Assembly: GCF_014360585.1 (NCBI RefSeq)
Contig: NZ_JACIXG010000009.1
Span: 1-64,000, forward strand
Source: Nocardioides sp.
GTDB taxonomy: Bacteria > Actinomycetota > Actinomycetes > Propionibacteriales > Nocardioidaceae
Direction: 5' to 3'
DNA length: 64,000 bases
Shown here: piece after piece, positions 7,898 to 17,115 of the stretch
Numbering within the stretch: the first letter of the stretch is position 1
Layout of the letters: each line of letters begins with the position of its first letter
Notes under the pieces: model-generated
Told to the model about the DNA's origin: nothing
Database searches by the model: none
Seen by the model: the letters and a program-made list of their open reading frames with translations, nothing else
Position numbers and translations under genes: made by a program

Positions 7898-8233
7898 ATG
7901 CAGTCCAGCGGTCCCGGAGCCGTACGCGTCACCGACGGCACCATCCGGCTCAACGCCGACCGGAGCGAGTCGGAGCGGCGTACGTTGGTGGTCCTCAACA
8001 CCGGCGACCGGCCGGTCCAGATCGGCTCCCACATCCACCTCGCCGAGGTGAACTCCGCTCTCGACTTCGACCGCGATGCGGCCGAGGGGTTCCGGCTCGA
8101 CATCCCCGCCGGCACCTCCCGCCGGTTCGAGCCGGGCGCGTCGCGGGAGGTCGCGATCGTCGCGCTCAAGGGTGCTCGTCTCGTGCCCGGAATCTCCGTG
8201 GTCTCGACAAGCTCGACCACCGGGGAGGCGTGA
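7898..8233 (+). CDS. ureB: Urease beta subunit
   Basis: UreB, 111 residues, with the conserved [21 protein letters not shown] region and a [13 protein letters not shown] block. The usual HxHFFEVN is changed to HIHLAEVN, marking a divergent lineage. The last dozen residues ([11 protein letters not shown]) are encoded by a dispersed palindrome, so the natural C-terminus was replaced or extended. Start ATG 7898; the stop overlaps the first base of the ureC ATG. Confidence 0.92.
   Translation: MQSSGPGAVRVTDGTIRLNADRSESERRTLVVLNTGDRPVQIGSHIHLAEVNSALDFDRDAAEGFRLDIPAGTSRRFEPGASREVAIVALKGARLVPGISVVSTSSTTGEA
8198..8223. repeat. Dispersed short palindrome (GGTCTCGACAAGCTCGACC type) within ureB
   Basis: The string GTGGTCTCGACAAGCTCGAC continuing CACCGG is an imperfect palindrome. 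Close copies occur at 41015-41043 and 55861-55885. Here it is translated as the tail of UreB. Confidence 0.7.
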
Positions 8234-9927
8234 TGGTGGAGATCAGCAGGAGCGAGTACGCCGCGCTCTACGGCCCCACGACCGGCGACCAGGTGCGCCT
8301 CGGTGACACCGACCTGTGGATCGAGATCGAGGACGACCTGACCGCCGGCGGCGAGGAGTCGGTCTTCGGCGGTGGCAAGTCGATCCGCGAGTCGATGAAC
8401 CAGTCGACGGTGCCGCGGTCCGAGGGTGCGCTCGACACGGTCATCACCAACGCCCTCGTGCTCGACCACTGGGGCATCGTCCGAGCCGACGTGGGGATCC
8501 GCGGCGGAAGGATCGTCGCCCTGGGGCGCTCCGGCAACCCCGACATCGCCGACGGTGTCCACCCCGCCATGGTCATCGGACCTGGCACCGACGTGGTCAG
8601 CGGCGAGGGGAGGATCCTCACCGCCGGGGCGATCGACATCCACGTACACCTCCTCTCCCGGTCCCAGATCGTCGAGGCGATCTCGACCGGGATCACCACC
8701 GTCGGCGGGGGAGGCACCGGGCCCTCGGAGGGCTCCAAGGCCACCACGGTCACCCCCGGCCCATGGCACCTGGAGACCATCCACCGCGCGCTCGACGACA
8801 TGCCGGTCAACCTGCTGCTGATGGGCAAGGGCAACACCGTCTCCGCGGCCGGGCTGGCCGAGCAGGCGCTGGCCGGCGCGGCGGCGTACAAGGTCCACGA
8901 GGACTGGGGCGCCACGCCCGCCGCCATCGACGCCGCACTCCGGGCCGCCGACGAGCACGGCCTGCAGGTCACGCTGCACTCGGACTCGCTCAACGAGGCG
9001 GGCTACCTGGAGTCGACGGTCTCCGCGATCGCCGGCCGCTCCATCCATGCCTTCCACGCGGAGGGCGCCGGGGGAGGGCATGCGCCCGACATCCTCTCGG
9101 TCGCCTCGCTGCCACACGTCATCCCCGGCTCCACCAACCCGACCCTGCCGCACACGGTCAACACCGTCGCCGAGCACCTCGACATGCTGATGGTCTGCCA
9201 CCACCTCAACCCGCGGGTGCCCGAGGATCTGGCCTTCGCCGAGTCCCGGATCCGGGCGACCACGATCGCCGCCGAGGACGTCCTGCACGACCTCGGCGCC
9301 CTGTCGATCACCTCCTCCGACGCCCAGGCGATGGGCCGCATCGGCGAGGTCGTCTGCCGCACCTGGCAGGTCGCCCACGTGATGAAAGCGCGGCTCGGCC
9401 CCCTGGGCGGAAAGGCGGACAACGTCAGAGCCAAGAGGTACGTCGCGAAGTACACGATCAACCCCGCCATCGCCCACGGGATCGCCGCCGAGGTCGGCTC
9501 CGTGGAGCCTGGCAAGATGGCGGACCTGGTCCTGTGGGACCCGCGGTTCTTCGGCATCCGGCCGGAGGTGGTCATGAAGGCCGGAGCGCTGGTCTGGGGT
9601 GCCCTCGGCGACCCGAACGCCTCCATCCCGACCCCGCAGCCGGTGCTCATGCGACCGACGCTGGTGGGCCCGGGGGCGGACCATGCGGTCTCGTTCGTCG
9701 CCCCGGCCGCGTTGGACGCCGGCCTGGCCGATCGCCTCGGCCTGCGCCGCCGCCTCGTCGGGATCTCACCCACCCGCGAGGTCGGCAAGGCCGACATGGT
9801 CAACAACTCCGCGACTCCCGAGATCCGGGTCGAGCCCGAGACGTTCCGCATCCACGTCGACGGCGAGCTGATCGAGCCCGCCCCTGCGACCGAGCTGCCG
9901 CTGACGCAGCTCTACTCGATGTTCTGA
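8233..9927 (+). CDS. ureC: Urease alpha (catalytic) subunit
   Basis: The nickel-containing catalytic subunit, 564 residues. All active-site elements are visible: the metal-binding HVH after AGAIDI, the carbamylated Lys in [13 protein letters not shown], His in [11 protein letters not shown] and [13 protein letters not shown], the mobile-flap MVCHHLNP with the catalytic His, and the Asp ligand in SSDAQAMGR. The usual segment after the first HxH is replaced by LLSRSQ, again a divergent urease. I use ATG 8233 (GGGGAGG upstream); GTG 8230 and GTG 8236 are alternatives. Maturation would need the accessory genes that follow. Confidence 0.96.
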   Translation: MVEISRSEYAALYGPTTGDQVRLGDTDLWIEIEDDLTAGGEESVFGGGKSIRESMNQSTVPRSEGALDTVITNALVLDHWGIVRADVGIRGGRIVALGRSGNPDIADGVHPAMVIGPGTDVVSGEGRILTAGAIDIHVHLLSRSQIVEAISTGITTVGGGGTGPSEGSKATTVTPGPWHLETIHRALDDMPVNLLLMGKGNTVSAAGLAEQALAGAAAYKVHEDWGATPAAIDAALRAADEHGLQVTLHSDSLNEAGYLESTVSAIAGRSIHAFHAEGAGGGHAPDILSVASLPHVIPGSTNPTLPHTVNTVAEHLDMLMVCHHLNPRVPEDLAFAESRIRATTIAAEDVLHDLGALSITSSDAQAMGRIGEVVCRTWQVAHVMKARLGPLGGKADNVRAKRYVAKYTINPAIAHGIAAEVGSVEPGKMADLVLWDPRFFGIRPEVVMKAGALVWGALGDPNASIPTPQPVLMRPTLVGPGADHAVSFVAPAALDAGLADRLGLRRRLVGISPTREVGKADMVNNSATPEIRVEPETFRIHVDGELIEPAPATELPLTQLYSMF

Positions 9928-9932
9928 GCGCG

Positions 9933-10595
9933 ATGTCCGAGAACCTGCTCCTGATGCTGCTCGCCGACGCCCGCCTCCCGGTCGCCGGTCACACCCAGTC
10001 CGGCCAGCTGGAGGCAGCCGTACGCTCCGGTCTCACCGCCGAGCAGGTGCCGGTCTTCATGCGCTCACGACTGGCCGGCGTCGTGAGGGTCGAGGCGGGC
10101 ACGGCGGTCGTGGCGCTGCACCGGCTGCGCGCCGGTCTGCCGTTGGAGCCGGTCCTGGACGACTGGGCCGCCCGGACGCCCGCCGCCCCGATGCGGGACA
10201 CCTCGCGCACGCTCGGCCGCGCGATGCTGCGGCTGGTCAGACGCCTGTTCCCGGACTCGCCACACGTCGCGGAGGTGGCCGCCCTCGAGCGGCCCTGCCG
10301 CCCGCTCGTCCTGGCTGCGGCGGCCGCCAGCGGTGGCATCGCGCCGGTCTCGCTGGGTCGGCTGGTGGCGTACGACGACCTGCAGACGGTCGCGTCCGCA
10401 GCCCTCAAGCTGCTGCCCCTCGACCCGCTCGACGCCACCTCGTGGGTGCACGACCTGCTCCCGGAGGCCGAGCTGCTCGCCACCGAGGTCGCCCCGCTCA
10501 CCGAGCCCCACCAGATCCCGGCGCCCAGTGCGCCCCAGCTAGACCTGTGGGCCCAGACCCACGCCCACACGACCAGGAGGTTGTTCAGTGCCTGA
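9933..10595 (+). CDS. ureF: Urease accessory protein UreF
   Basis: A 220-residue, mainly helical accessory factor, starting [24 protein letters not shown], with the conserved [13 protein letters not shown] (SFGFSGGLE-like in others) and a [25 protein letters not shown] core. UreF joins UreD and UreG in the complex that inserts nickel into UreC. Start ATG 9933, five bases after the ureC stop. The 3' end overlaps ureG by eight bases. Confidence 0.88.
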   Translation: MSENLLLMLLADARLPVAGHTQSGQLEAAVRSGLTAEQVPVFMRSRLAGVVRVEAGTAVVALHRLRAGLPLEPVLDDWAARTPAAPMRDTSRTLGRAMLRLVRRLFPDSPHVAEVAALERPCRPLVLAAAAASGGIAPVSLGRLVAYDDLQTVASAALKLLPLDPLDATSWVHDLLPEAELLATEVAPLTEPHQIPAPSAPQLDLWAQTHAHTTRRLFSA

Positions 10596-11418
10596 GAACA
10601 CGACGAAAAGCACGCCGAGTCGGCTCATCCTGACCGAATCGGAGCGCGAGTCGGCTCGTTATAACGAGCCGGCTCGGCATGGATTGACGTCAGAACGAGC
10701 CGACTCGATCCCGACTGAGGCGGCCAGAGGTCTACGGATCGGGGTCTGTGGTCCGGTCGGAACTGGCAAGAGCTCGCTCATCGCGCTGCTGTGCCGTGAG
10801 CTGGCCGCCGATCTGGAGATCGGCGTGGTCACCAATGACATTTACACCGACGAGGACGCCCGCTTCCTCCGCTCCGCGGGCGTCCTCGACCCGGCCCGCA
10901 TCCGCGCGGTCGAGACCGGCGCCTGCCCCCACACCGCCATCCGCGACGACGTCACCGCCAACCTGATCGCCGTCGAGGAGCTCGAGGAGGAGTTCGCCCC
11001 GCTGGACGTGGTCCTGGTCGAGTCCGGCGGCGACAACCTCACCGCGACGTTCTCACCGGCGCTGGTCGACACCCAGATCTTCCTGATCGACGTCGCCGGC
11101 GGCGGCGACGTCGCCCGCAAGGGAGGCCCCGGCATCGAGCGCGCCGACCTGCTCGTGGTCAACAAGACCGACCTGGCCCCGTACGTCGGTGTCGACCCGT
11201 CCGCGATGGTCTCGGACGCGGGGTCGGTCCGCGAGGGCCGCCCGGTCATCGCGCTCTCCCGCACCGATCCGGCCTCGGTCGAGGCGCTGGTGGAGTGGGT
11301 GAGCTCAGAGCTGGCCCGGCACCGCGGCGGTGGCCTGGTTCCGGCCGACCCGGGTCCGATGGCGCCGCACTTCCACGTGGACGAGACCAGCCATGTCCAC
11401 GACCACCAGCACGCCTGA
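10588..11418 (+). CDS. ureG: Urease accessory GTPase UreG with N-terminal insertion and His-rich tail
   Basis: A SIMIBI GTPase: P-loop GPVGTGKSS, then [25 protein letters not shown] and guanine-binding NKTD. At 276 residues it is longer than the usual 200-230. The first 45 or so residues before [12 protein letters not shown] derive mostly from a palindromic element (10617-10706), and the C-terminus is [16 protein letters not shown], a histidine cluster suited to binding nickel. No ureE is present, so this tail may supply nickel storage; that is inference. The GTG start overlaps the end of ureF, and the 3' end overlaps ureD. Confidence 0.93.
   Translation: MPENTTKSTPSRLILTESERESARYNEPARHGLTSERADSIPTEAARGLRIGVCGPVGTGKSSLIALLCRELAADLEIGVVTNDIYTDEDARFLRSAGVLDPARIRAVETGACPHTAIRDDVTANLIAVEELEEEFAPLDVVLVESGGDNLTATFSPALVDTQIFLIDVAGGGDVARKGGPGIERADLLVVNKTDLAPYVGVDPSAMVSDAGSVREGRPVIALSRTDPASVEALVEWVSSELARHRGGGLVPADPGPMAPHFHVDETSHVHDHQHA
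10617..10706. repeat. Nested palindrome read in frame in the ureG N-terminus
   Basis: Outer arms GAGTCGGCTCATCCTGAC (10617-10634) and GTCAGAACGAGCCGACTC (10689-10706) pair over 18 bases with two mismatches. Inside lies a 30-bp near-perfect palindrome centred on CGTTATAACG (10647-10676). The whole 90 bases (30 codons) preserve the ureG frame. Confidence 0.75.
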
Positions 11419-12148
11419 GCTGGCCACCGGCTCCCTGACCCGGGTGCGGGTCGGGACGGTCGAAGGCGGCGGCCGGGTGCGCGTGGAGTCCGACGTCACC
11501 GGATCATCGACGGCCCCGGCGCTGCGGCCGATGCTGCTCTCCAGCGACACTCGCGCGGCGCGGATCTCGCTGGTCCCCGACGGCGCGATGCTCCTGGCCG
11601 GCGACCAGGTCGCCGTCGAGGTCGAGGTGGGGGAGGGCGCGAGCCTGACCCTGGTCGAGCCGGCCGGGACGGTCGCCTACGACATGGACGGCGGCCACGC
11701 GGACTGGACGGTCACGATCACCCTCGCCGAGGGTGCCACCTTGGTCTGGGCCGGTGAGCCCTTCGTGGTCTCCGCTGGCGCCGACGTCACTCGTGACACC
11801 CAGGTCACGCTCGGCCCCGGCGCCAGGCTCGCCGTTCGCGAGACCCTTGTCCTCGGTCGCCACGGCGAGCGCCCCGGCCGGGTGAGCACCACGTGGTCGG
11901 CTCATCAGCACGACGGGCGCCCCGTACTGGTCGAGTCCCTCGACCTGGACGCGAGCTCGCTGGTGCCGGGCCTCCTCGGCCGGCACCGAGTGCTCGCATC
12001 GGTGACCACGTTCGGCCTCGACCTCCCGACCGACGTCTGCCCGGAGGGCCGGCTCGACCTGGAGCGCGGCGGCACGCTGTGGCGCCACCTGGCCGGCGAG
12101 GCCCACGAGATCCCGACACAACCCTGGGAATGCGTCAAGACTGGTTGA
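11393..12148 (+). CDS. ureD: Urease accessory protein UreD
   Basis: UreD (UreH in some species), 251 residues, with the family's beta-rich pattern: [46 protein letters not shown] and [14 protein letters not shown]. It scaffolds UreF and UreG on apo-urease. I start at ATG 11393 inside the ureG 3' end (26-base overlap), where [15 protein letters not shown] leads into the domain; the longer ORF is a shadow. Last gene of the urease operon. Confidence 0.88.
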   Translation: MSTTTSTPELATGSLTRVRVGTVEGGGRVRVESDVTGSSTAPALRPMLLSSDTRAARISLVPDGAMLLAGDQVAVEVEVGEGASLTLVEPAGTVAYDMDGGHADWTVTITLAEGATLVWAGEPFVVSAGADVTRDTQVTLGPGARLAVRETLVLGRHGERPGRVSTTWSAHQHDGRPVLVESLDLDASSLVPGLLGRHRVLASVTTFGLDLPTDVCPEGRLDLERGGTLWRHLAGEAHEIPTQPWECVKTG

Positions 12149-12161
12149 GGGTTCCACCGAT

Positions 12162-12371
12162 ATGACTGAGATCGAGATCGAGGGCGGGTCCCTCTACGTC
12201 GGCTCCCCCGAGACGGTCGCCCGGAGGCTGGCCGGCACGATCAAGGTGCTCGGCGTCGACCGGTTCGACCTGAAGTACGACCAGGGCCGTGTGCGCCACG
12301 AGGACCTGATGGGCTCGATCGAGCTCTACGGCACCCGGGTCGTACCGCTCGTCAAGGACATGCTGGGCTGA
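12162..12371 (+). pseudogene. C-terminal fragment of a luciferase-like (LLM) flavin oxidoreductase
   Basis: The 69 residues match only the extreme C-terminus of LLM-class flavin-dependent oxidoreductases: VGSPETVARRLAGTIKVLGV then FDLKYDQGRVRHEDLMGSIE and LYGTRVVPLVKDML. The family is normally about 330-350 residues, and the TIM-barrel catalytic part is absent upstream, where ureD ends. It is therefore a remnant, although the short frame is still open from an ATG. Confidence 0.7.
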
Positions 12372-12382
12372 TCGGCTCAGCG

Positions 12383-13843
12383 TCAGCCCAGCCAGCTCGA
12401 GATCGGGTTGATCGCGAAGTAGACGGCGAACAGCGCCGCCACCAGCCACATCAGCGGGTGCAGCTTCCTCGCCTCGCCGCGGACGATCTTGATGAGCACG
12501 TAGGCGAGGAAGCCGGCGCCGATGCCGACCGAGATCGAGTAGGTGAACGGCATCAGCACGATCGTCAGGAACGCGGGGATCGCGATGCCCGGATCGATCC
12601 AGTTGATGTCCATGACCTGCTGCATCATCAAGAAGCCGACGAGCACCAGGGCAGGCACCGCCGCCTCCGACGGGATGACGGTGACAAGGGGAGCCAGGAA
12701 CGTGGTGAGCAGGAAGAGCACACCGGTGACGACCGCCGCCAGGCCGGTGCGGGCGCCCTCGCCGACGCCGGAGGCGGACTCGACGTAGGAGGTGTTGGAC
12801 GAGACACCGCCGGCACCACCGGCCGCGGCGGCCAGCGAGTCGACGACGAGGATCGAGCGCGTACGCGGTGGGGTGCCGTCCTTCTGCAGCAGCCCGGCCT
12901 CGGAGCCGATCGCGGTCATCGTGCCCATGGTGTCGAAGAAGTCGGCGAGCATGAGCGTGAAGATCAGCAGCACCGCGGTCACGATGCCGACGCTCTCGAA
13001 GGAGCCGAGCAGGTTGAACTCGCCCAGCGTCGCGAACGATGGCCAGTCGACGATCTTGTCCGGCATGGCCGGGACGTTGAGAGACCAGCCAGTCGGGTTC
13101 TCGGGGCTGCTGGCGCCGAGCTTGACGATCGCCTCGACGATGATGGCAAGGACCGTGGTCACGGCGATCGAGATCAGGATCGCGCCGCGCACCCTGCGCA
13201 CCCACAGGGTGATGACGAGGGCGAGACCGATGACGAAGACCAGGACCGGCCAGCCCGCGAGCTGCCCGGCCGGGCCCAGCTGCACCGGGACAGTGGTGTT
13301 CGCGGCGTCGGGGATGCGGCGTACGAATCCGGCGTCGACGAAGCCGATCACCGCGATGAACAGACCGATACCGACCGAGATCGCGGTCTTGAGCTCTCGC
13401 GGCACGGCGTGGAAGACGGCCTCCCGGAATCCGGTCAGGACCAGCACGAGGATCACCAGACCCTCGATCACCACCAGACCCATGGCATCGGCCCAGGTCA
13501 TCTGCCCCGCGATCGAGAACGCGACGAACGCGTTGAGCCCGAGCCCGGTGGCCAACGCCATCGGGTAATTGGCGACAAGACCCATCAAGATGGTCATCAC
13601 GCCCGCCACCAGCGCCGTCCCGGCCGCGATCGCGGCGATGTTGTCGCCGCTGCTGCCACCGAGGAGGTCACCGTTGACGTCTTCCGCGAAGCCCAGGATC
13701 AGCGGGTTCAGCGCGACGATGTAGGCCATCGTGACGAACGTGACGACGCCACCGCGGACCTCGCGTGCGACCGTGGAGCCGCGGGCACTGATCTGGAAGA
13801 ACCGATCAACGGCGTTGGTACGTGACGGGGTCGAGATGCTCAC
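12383..13843 (-). CDS. NCS2 family nucleobase permease (AzgA type, purine)
   Basis: A polytopic permease of 486 residues with AzgA/PbuG hallmarks: GGVVTFVTMAYIVALNP near the N-terminus, NYPMALATGLGLNAFVAF and DFFDTMGTMTAIGSEAGLL. AzgA-type transporters import adenine, guanine and hypoxanthine. I start at GTG 13843 (MSISTPSRTNAVDRFF); the track ORF reads about 57 residues further into the divergent promoter region. Its place beside urea genes fits purine-nitrogen salvage, since purine breakdown yields urea, but no purine catabolic enzymes are in the window. Confidence 0.88.
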   Translation of the reverse strand: MSISTPSRTNAVDRFFQISARGSTVAREVRGGVVTFVTMAYIVALNPLILGFAEDVNGDLLGGSSGDNIAAIAAGTALVAGVMTILMGLVANYPMALATGLGLNAFVAFSIAGQMTWADAMGLVVIEGLVILVLVLTGFREAVFHAVPRELKTAISVGIGLFIAVIGFVDAGFVRRIPDAANTTVPVQLGPAGQLAGWPVLVFVIGLALVITLWVRRVRGAILISIAVTTVLAIIVEAIVKLGASSPENPTGWSLNVPAMPDKIVDWPSFATLGEFNLLGSFESVGIVTAVLLIFTLMLADFFDTMGTMTAIGSEAGLLQKDGTPPRTRSILVVDSLAAAAGGAGGVSSNTSYVESASGVGEGARTGLAAVVTGVLFLLTTFLAPLVTVIPSEAAVPALVLVGFLMMQQVMDINWIDPGIAIPAFLTIVLMPFTYSISVGIGAGFLAYVLIKIVRGEARKLHPLMWLVAALFAVYFAINPISSWLG

Positions 13844-13949
13844 GGCCGAATCATCGCAGATGTGGGCCGCTGGGCCTTGACCTCCCTGCGACGGACAGCT
13901 CCGCAAGCGGCCGGTTGCTACCTTCGACCGAGACGGAAGGGGCTCGACG

Positions 13950-15128
13950 ATGAAGACCGGCCAGAACATGACCGCTGAGGAGATCGACTCCACGGAGCCT
14001 GACTCCTTCGGCAACGGTGTGTTGACCCGACGTCACCCCGAGCTGATCGCGAAGGTGCGATTGAGCGTCCCGTACCCGCCGGCGGTCCAGCGCAGTCTCG
14101 ACCAGCTTGCTGAGACGATCCGGGACGTCGTGCCGCCCTTCACCGAGCCTTCCGCGGACCGGACCGCATGGGAGGCCTGGGTGGCCCCGTACGTCGGTCG
14201 CCCTTGGCTCGAGGTTCCGTTCCTGTGGGCGGAGTCGTACTTCTACCGGCTTCTGTTGCAGGCCACCGGCTACTTCGGCGACGGTCCGTGGGCTGGTGTC
14301 GACCCGTTCAAGTCGCAGAAGGACGCTGAGCTCGTCTCGGGCGAGCTGGATCGGGACCTGGACCAGATCGCGGGCATCGTCACGGCCCCCGAAGAGGAGG
14401 GGCTGCACAGTGCTCTGCTCGCGTCGTTGTGGGGCAATCGATCCGACCTCGGGTTCCGGCTCTCCAAGCCGCAGTCGGCCGACGCCGCGCAGGTCGACGA
14501 TCTCATCGTCGACGACGCCAACCAGGTCTGGTCCCATCTGAGCGAGCACGACGCCGGCAGGGTGGACCTGATCGCAGACAACGCCGGCCGTGAGCTCGTC
14601 TCCGACCTGGTGCTCATCGACCGGCTCTTGAGCACACGTCGCGCGGCGCGGGTGGTCCTGCACCTGAAACCGCAGCCCTACTTCGTCTCCGACGCCACCG
14701 TCCATGATCTGCTCACGATCCTCGGCCACCTCAGCAGCCACACCGGCGCGGTGGCCGCCATGACAGCACGACTTGCGGCCGCGATCGCCGACGGGCGGAT
14801 CGCGATCCAAGCCCACGCGTTCTGGTGCAGCCCGCTGACCTTCCACGACATCCCCGACGACCTCGCTGGTGGATTCAAGGAATCCGGCCTCGTGATCGTC
14901 AAGGGCGACCTCAACTATCGTCGCCTTGTCGGCGACCGATGCTGGCCGCCCGCCTCGAGCTTTTCCGACCTCGTCGAGCACTTCCCGGCACCGCTGGTGG
15001 CGCTACGGACACTGAAGTCCGACCTGGCTGTCGGTATCCCGGACGATCGCCTCGCGCTCCTGGAAGCGCACGAACCTGGCTGGCGCACCGACGGGACTCA
15101 CGCTGTGCTCCAGGCACGTCTCTCGTAA
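13950..15128 (+). CDS. DUF89 / ARMT1-like damage-control phosphatase family protein
   Basis: A 392-residue DUF89 protein. Diagnostic motifs are the metal site DLIADNAGRELVSDL, HLKPQPYFVSDAT and KGDLNYRRLVGDRCWP. DUF89 members are metal-dependent phosphatases acting on damaged or surplus phosphometabolites such as sugar phosphates; the human member ARMT1 was first described as a methyltransferase. Substrate unknown here. Divergent from the NCS2 permease and convergent with vapC, so it looks monocistronic. Confidence 0.82.
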   Translation: MKTGQNMTAEEIDSTEPDSFGNGVLTRRHPELIAKVRLSVPYPPAVQRSLDQLAETIRDVVPPFTEPSADRTAWEAWVAPYVGRPWLEVPFLWAESYFYRLLLQATGYFGDGPWAGVDPFKSQKDAELVSGELDRDLDQIAGIVTAPEEEGLHSALLASLWGNRSDLGFRLSKPQSADAAQVDDLIVDDANQVWSHLSEHDAGRVDLIADNAGRELVSDLVLIDRLLSTRRAARVVLHLKPQPYFVSDATVHDLLTILGHLSSHTGAVAAMTARLAAAIADGRIAIQAHAFWCSPLTFHDIPDDLAGGFKESGLVIVKGDLNYRRLVGDRCWPPASSFSDLVEHFPAPLVALRTLKSDLAVGIPDDRLALLEAHEPGWRTDGTHAVLQARLS

Positions 15129-15138
15129 GTCTCCGGCT

Positions 15139-15167
15139 GCCGGTTCCCAGAAGCTGGGCGAGCCGGC
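15139..15167. terminator. Bidirectional hairpin between DUF89 and vapC
   Basis: GCCGG, then CCCAG-AAG-CTGGG, then CCGGC form a strong stem in the 57-base convergent gap. No T-run follows, which is common in GC-rich actinobacteria. Confidence 0.5.
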
Positions 15168-15185
15168 GACCGCACCAGCGACCTT

Positions 15186-15587
15186 TCAGTTGATCGTTCT
15201 CACCGGGCAGCGCGCGACGCCCGCCTTTGCGATGCGTACGTCGGCGGTGACGAGGGTGAGGTCGTGCGACTCGGCGACGGCGACGTAGCCGGCGTCGTAG
15301 GCCGACAGGTTGCTGCGCAGCTCCCACATCCGGGGCAGGCATGGGCCGGTGGGAGCGGTGATCACCGTGATCGCCTGAAGCCAGTGCAGCGCCCGTTCCG
15401 CATCCCGGTCGGTGAGCTTGCCTCCGAGGAGGAGTCCCCGGAAGACACTGAGCACCTCGGTGCGCCAGATCTCTGGGACAACCCATTCGGGGTCGTCGGC
15501 GAGGATCCTGGTCGCCGCGTTCACCCGAGGGTCGGCGTCCGGATCTGCGAAGAGAAGTGTGACTGCGGAAGCGTCGGGGACGATCAC
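15186..15587 (-). CDS. VapC-type PIN-domain toxin ribonuclease
   Basis: A 133-residue PIN domain. The acidic metal-binding residues are visible in IVPDASAV, EIWRTEV, LSAYDAGYVA and LVTADVRIA. VapC toxins cleave specific RNAs, often tRNA or rRNA, until neutralised by the antitoxin. The start overlaps the antitoxin stop by four bases, the usual antitoxin-first arrangement. Complete and apparently intact. Confidence 0.85.
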   Translation of the reverse strand: MIVPDASAVTLLFADPDADPRVNAATRILADDPEWVVPEIWRTEVLSVFRGLLLGGKLTDRDAERALHWLQAITVITAPTGPCLPRMWELRSNLSAYDAGYVAVAESHDLTLVTADVRIAKAGVARCPVRTIN

Positions 15588-15832
15588 GCAGCGCCCTCGG
15601 TGCGATCACCGCGGGCGGTGTCGCGTGCGGCGAGCACGTCCTCGGCGGTGAACTTCGAATCGCCTCGGGCGGCGACCACGCGCTCGATCAGGGCCTGGTT
15701 GTTGGCGAAGGACGCCTCCCGGAGGACGACGTCACGCAGGTAGGAGTTCAGCGACTGCCCGCGGTCCTTCGCGCGCTGGGCCAGGACGTCGCGTACGTCA
15801 TCGGGGATGTCGCGGATCTGCAGGTAGGCCAT
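15584..15832 (-). CDS. Ribbon-helix-helix antitoxin (VapB/FitA-like)
   Basis: An 82-residue antitoxin with an N-terminal RHH fold (YLQIRDIPDDVRDVLAQRA, then GQSLNSYLRDVVL) and a C-terminal toxin-binding tail. It should dimerise on the palindrome overlapping its own start codon and repress the operon. The ATG at 15832 sits six bases after a -10 box, so the mRNA is probably leaderless. Confidence 0.85.
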   Translation of the reverse strand: MAYLQIRDIPDDVRDVLAQRAKDRGQSLNSYLRDVVLREASFANNQALIERVVAARGDSKFTAEDVLAARDTARGDRTEGAA

Positions 15833-15867
15833 GCATTCATTATGCGTGCATTATGAATGCATATCAA
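15831..15867 (-). promoter_or_regulatory. Promoter and operator of the vapBC-type module
   Basis: On the minus strand, TTGATA, a 17-base spacer and CATAAT lie directly before GAATGC-ATG, so transcription should start at or next to the start codon. The same bases form a 32-bp imperfect palindrome (ATGCATTCAT arms, 15831-15862) covering the -10 box and spacer, as expected for autoregulation by a ribbon-helix-helix antitoxin. Confidence 0.75.
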
Positions 15868-15935
15868 CGCATATGTGGTCCGTCGGTGCAGTAGACCGGC
15901 GCGAGCGACAGGGCAGACGTCGCGAGATCCCGCAT

Positions 15936-15969
15936 GGCGGAGGACCGTTCCTGAGGAAGGGCCTCCGCC
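15936..15969 (-). terminator. Hairpin downstream of the OYE gene
   Basis: GGCGGAGG and CCTCCGCC pair perfectly around an inner TTCC-TGA-GGAA stem, 32 bases after the stop of the old yellow enzyme gene. Confidence 0.55.
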
Positions 15970-16000
15970 GTGCGCGTCCAGGTGAGCCGCGAATCAGGGC

Positions 16001-17092
16001 TCAGGCGGTCCACTCCGGGTAGTCGGTGTAGCCGGCCTCGCCGCCGCCGTAGAAGGTCGCCGGGTTCTGCTCGTTGAGCGGCAGCTGCTCCTGCAGGCGA
16101 CGGGGAAGGTCCGGGTTGGCGATGAAGGTGCGCCCGAAGGCGGCCGCGTCGATCAGGTCGGCCCCGAGAAGCCTTTCGGCCTTCTCCGAGGTGTAGGCGC
16201 CCGCGGCCACGATCGGGCCGGGGTGTGCGGTGCGCAGCTGCTTGCGGTAGTCGTCGCTCAGCTCCGGGCCGCCGGCCCAGTCGGGCTCGGAGAGGTGCAA
16301 GAACGCGATGCCGCGCTTGCCGATCTCGGTGGCGAGGTAGAGGCCCATCTCGGCGCCTTCGGGGTCCTCGACACCGTTGAACGAGCCGATCGGGGAGATC
16401 CGGATGGCGACGTGCTCGGCGTCCCACTCCGCGATGACCGCGTCCAGCACCTCGAGGGTGAGGCGGGCGCGGTTCTCCAGAGAGCCGCCGTAGGAGTCGG
16501 TGCGCTCGTTGCTGCTCGCGCTGGAGAACTGGTGCAGCAGGTAGCCGTGGGCGGCGTGGACCTCGACCATGTCGAAGCCGGCCTCACGGGCGTTGCGGGT
16601 GGCGCGACGGTAGTCGTCGACCACGCCCGCGATCTCCTCGGTCTCCAGGGCGCGGGGAGTGGGGCAGCTGACCCGGGTCGGGGTGCCGTCCTCGCCGCGT
16701 ACGGTGGTGCGGTTGCGATAGGGGAGCGCGGAGGCGCTCACCGGGAGGTCGCCGTCGTGGAAGGACTCGTGGGAGACCCGGCCCACGTGCCACAGCTGCG
16801 CCGCGATCCGTCCACCGGCCTCGTGCACGACGTCGGTGATCTGCCGCCACCCCTCGACCTGCTCGGCCGAGTAGATGCCTGGGGTGTCCATGTAGCCCTT
16901 GCCCTGCGGCGAGATCTGGGTGCCCTCGGAGACGATCAGTCCCGCCGAGGCGCGCTGCCGGTAGTAGTCGGCCATCAAGGCGTTGGGTACGTCACCGGGC
17001 TGACTGGCGCGCATGCGGGTCAGCGGCGCCATCAGGACCCGGTTGGGCAGGGTCGTCGAACCCAGGCTCAACGGTGAGAAGAGTGAAGTCAT
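16001..17092 (-). CDS. Old yellow enzyme family NADH:flavin oxidoreductase (alkene reductase)
   Basis: A 363-residue FMN-dependent TIM-barrel ene-reductase of the NemA/OYE class. Visible motifs are LPNRVLMAPLTRMRA, the QLWHVGRVSH segment, EVHAAHGYLLHQF and SNERTDSYGGSLENRARL. It reduces activated double bonds of enals, enones or nitroesters. An upstream in-frame ATG at 17119 overlaps the ROK gene stop and would add nine residues (MSNRSVERH); ATG 17092 is the family-like start. It is cotranscribed with, or coupled to, the ROK gene. Confidence 0.9.
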   Translation of the reverse strand: MTSLFSPLSLGSTTLPNRVLMAPLTRMRASQPGDVPNALMADYYRQRASAGLIVSEGTQISPQGKGYMDTPGIYSAEQVEGWRQITDVVHEAGGRIAAQLWHVGRVSHESFHDGDLPVSASALPYRNRTTVRGEDGTPTRVSCPTPRALETEEIAGVVDDYRRATRNAREAGFDMVEVHAAHGYLLHQFSSASSNERTDSYGGSLENRARLTLEVLDAVIAEWDAEHVAIRISPIGSFNGVEDPEGAEMGLYLATEIGKRGIAFLHLSEPDWAGGPELSDDYRKQLRTAHPGPIVAAGAYTSEKAERLLGADLIDAAAFGRTFIANPDLPRRLQEQLPLNEQNPATFYGGGEAGYTDYPEWTA

Positions 17093-17115
17093 GTGACGCT
17101 CAACTGAGCGGTTGC

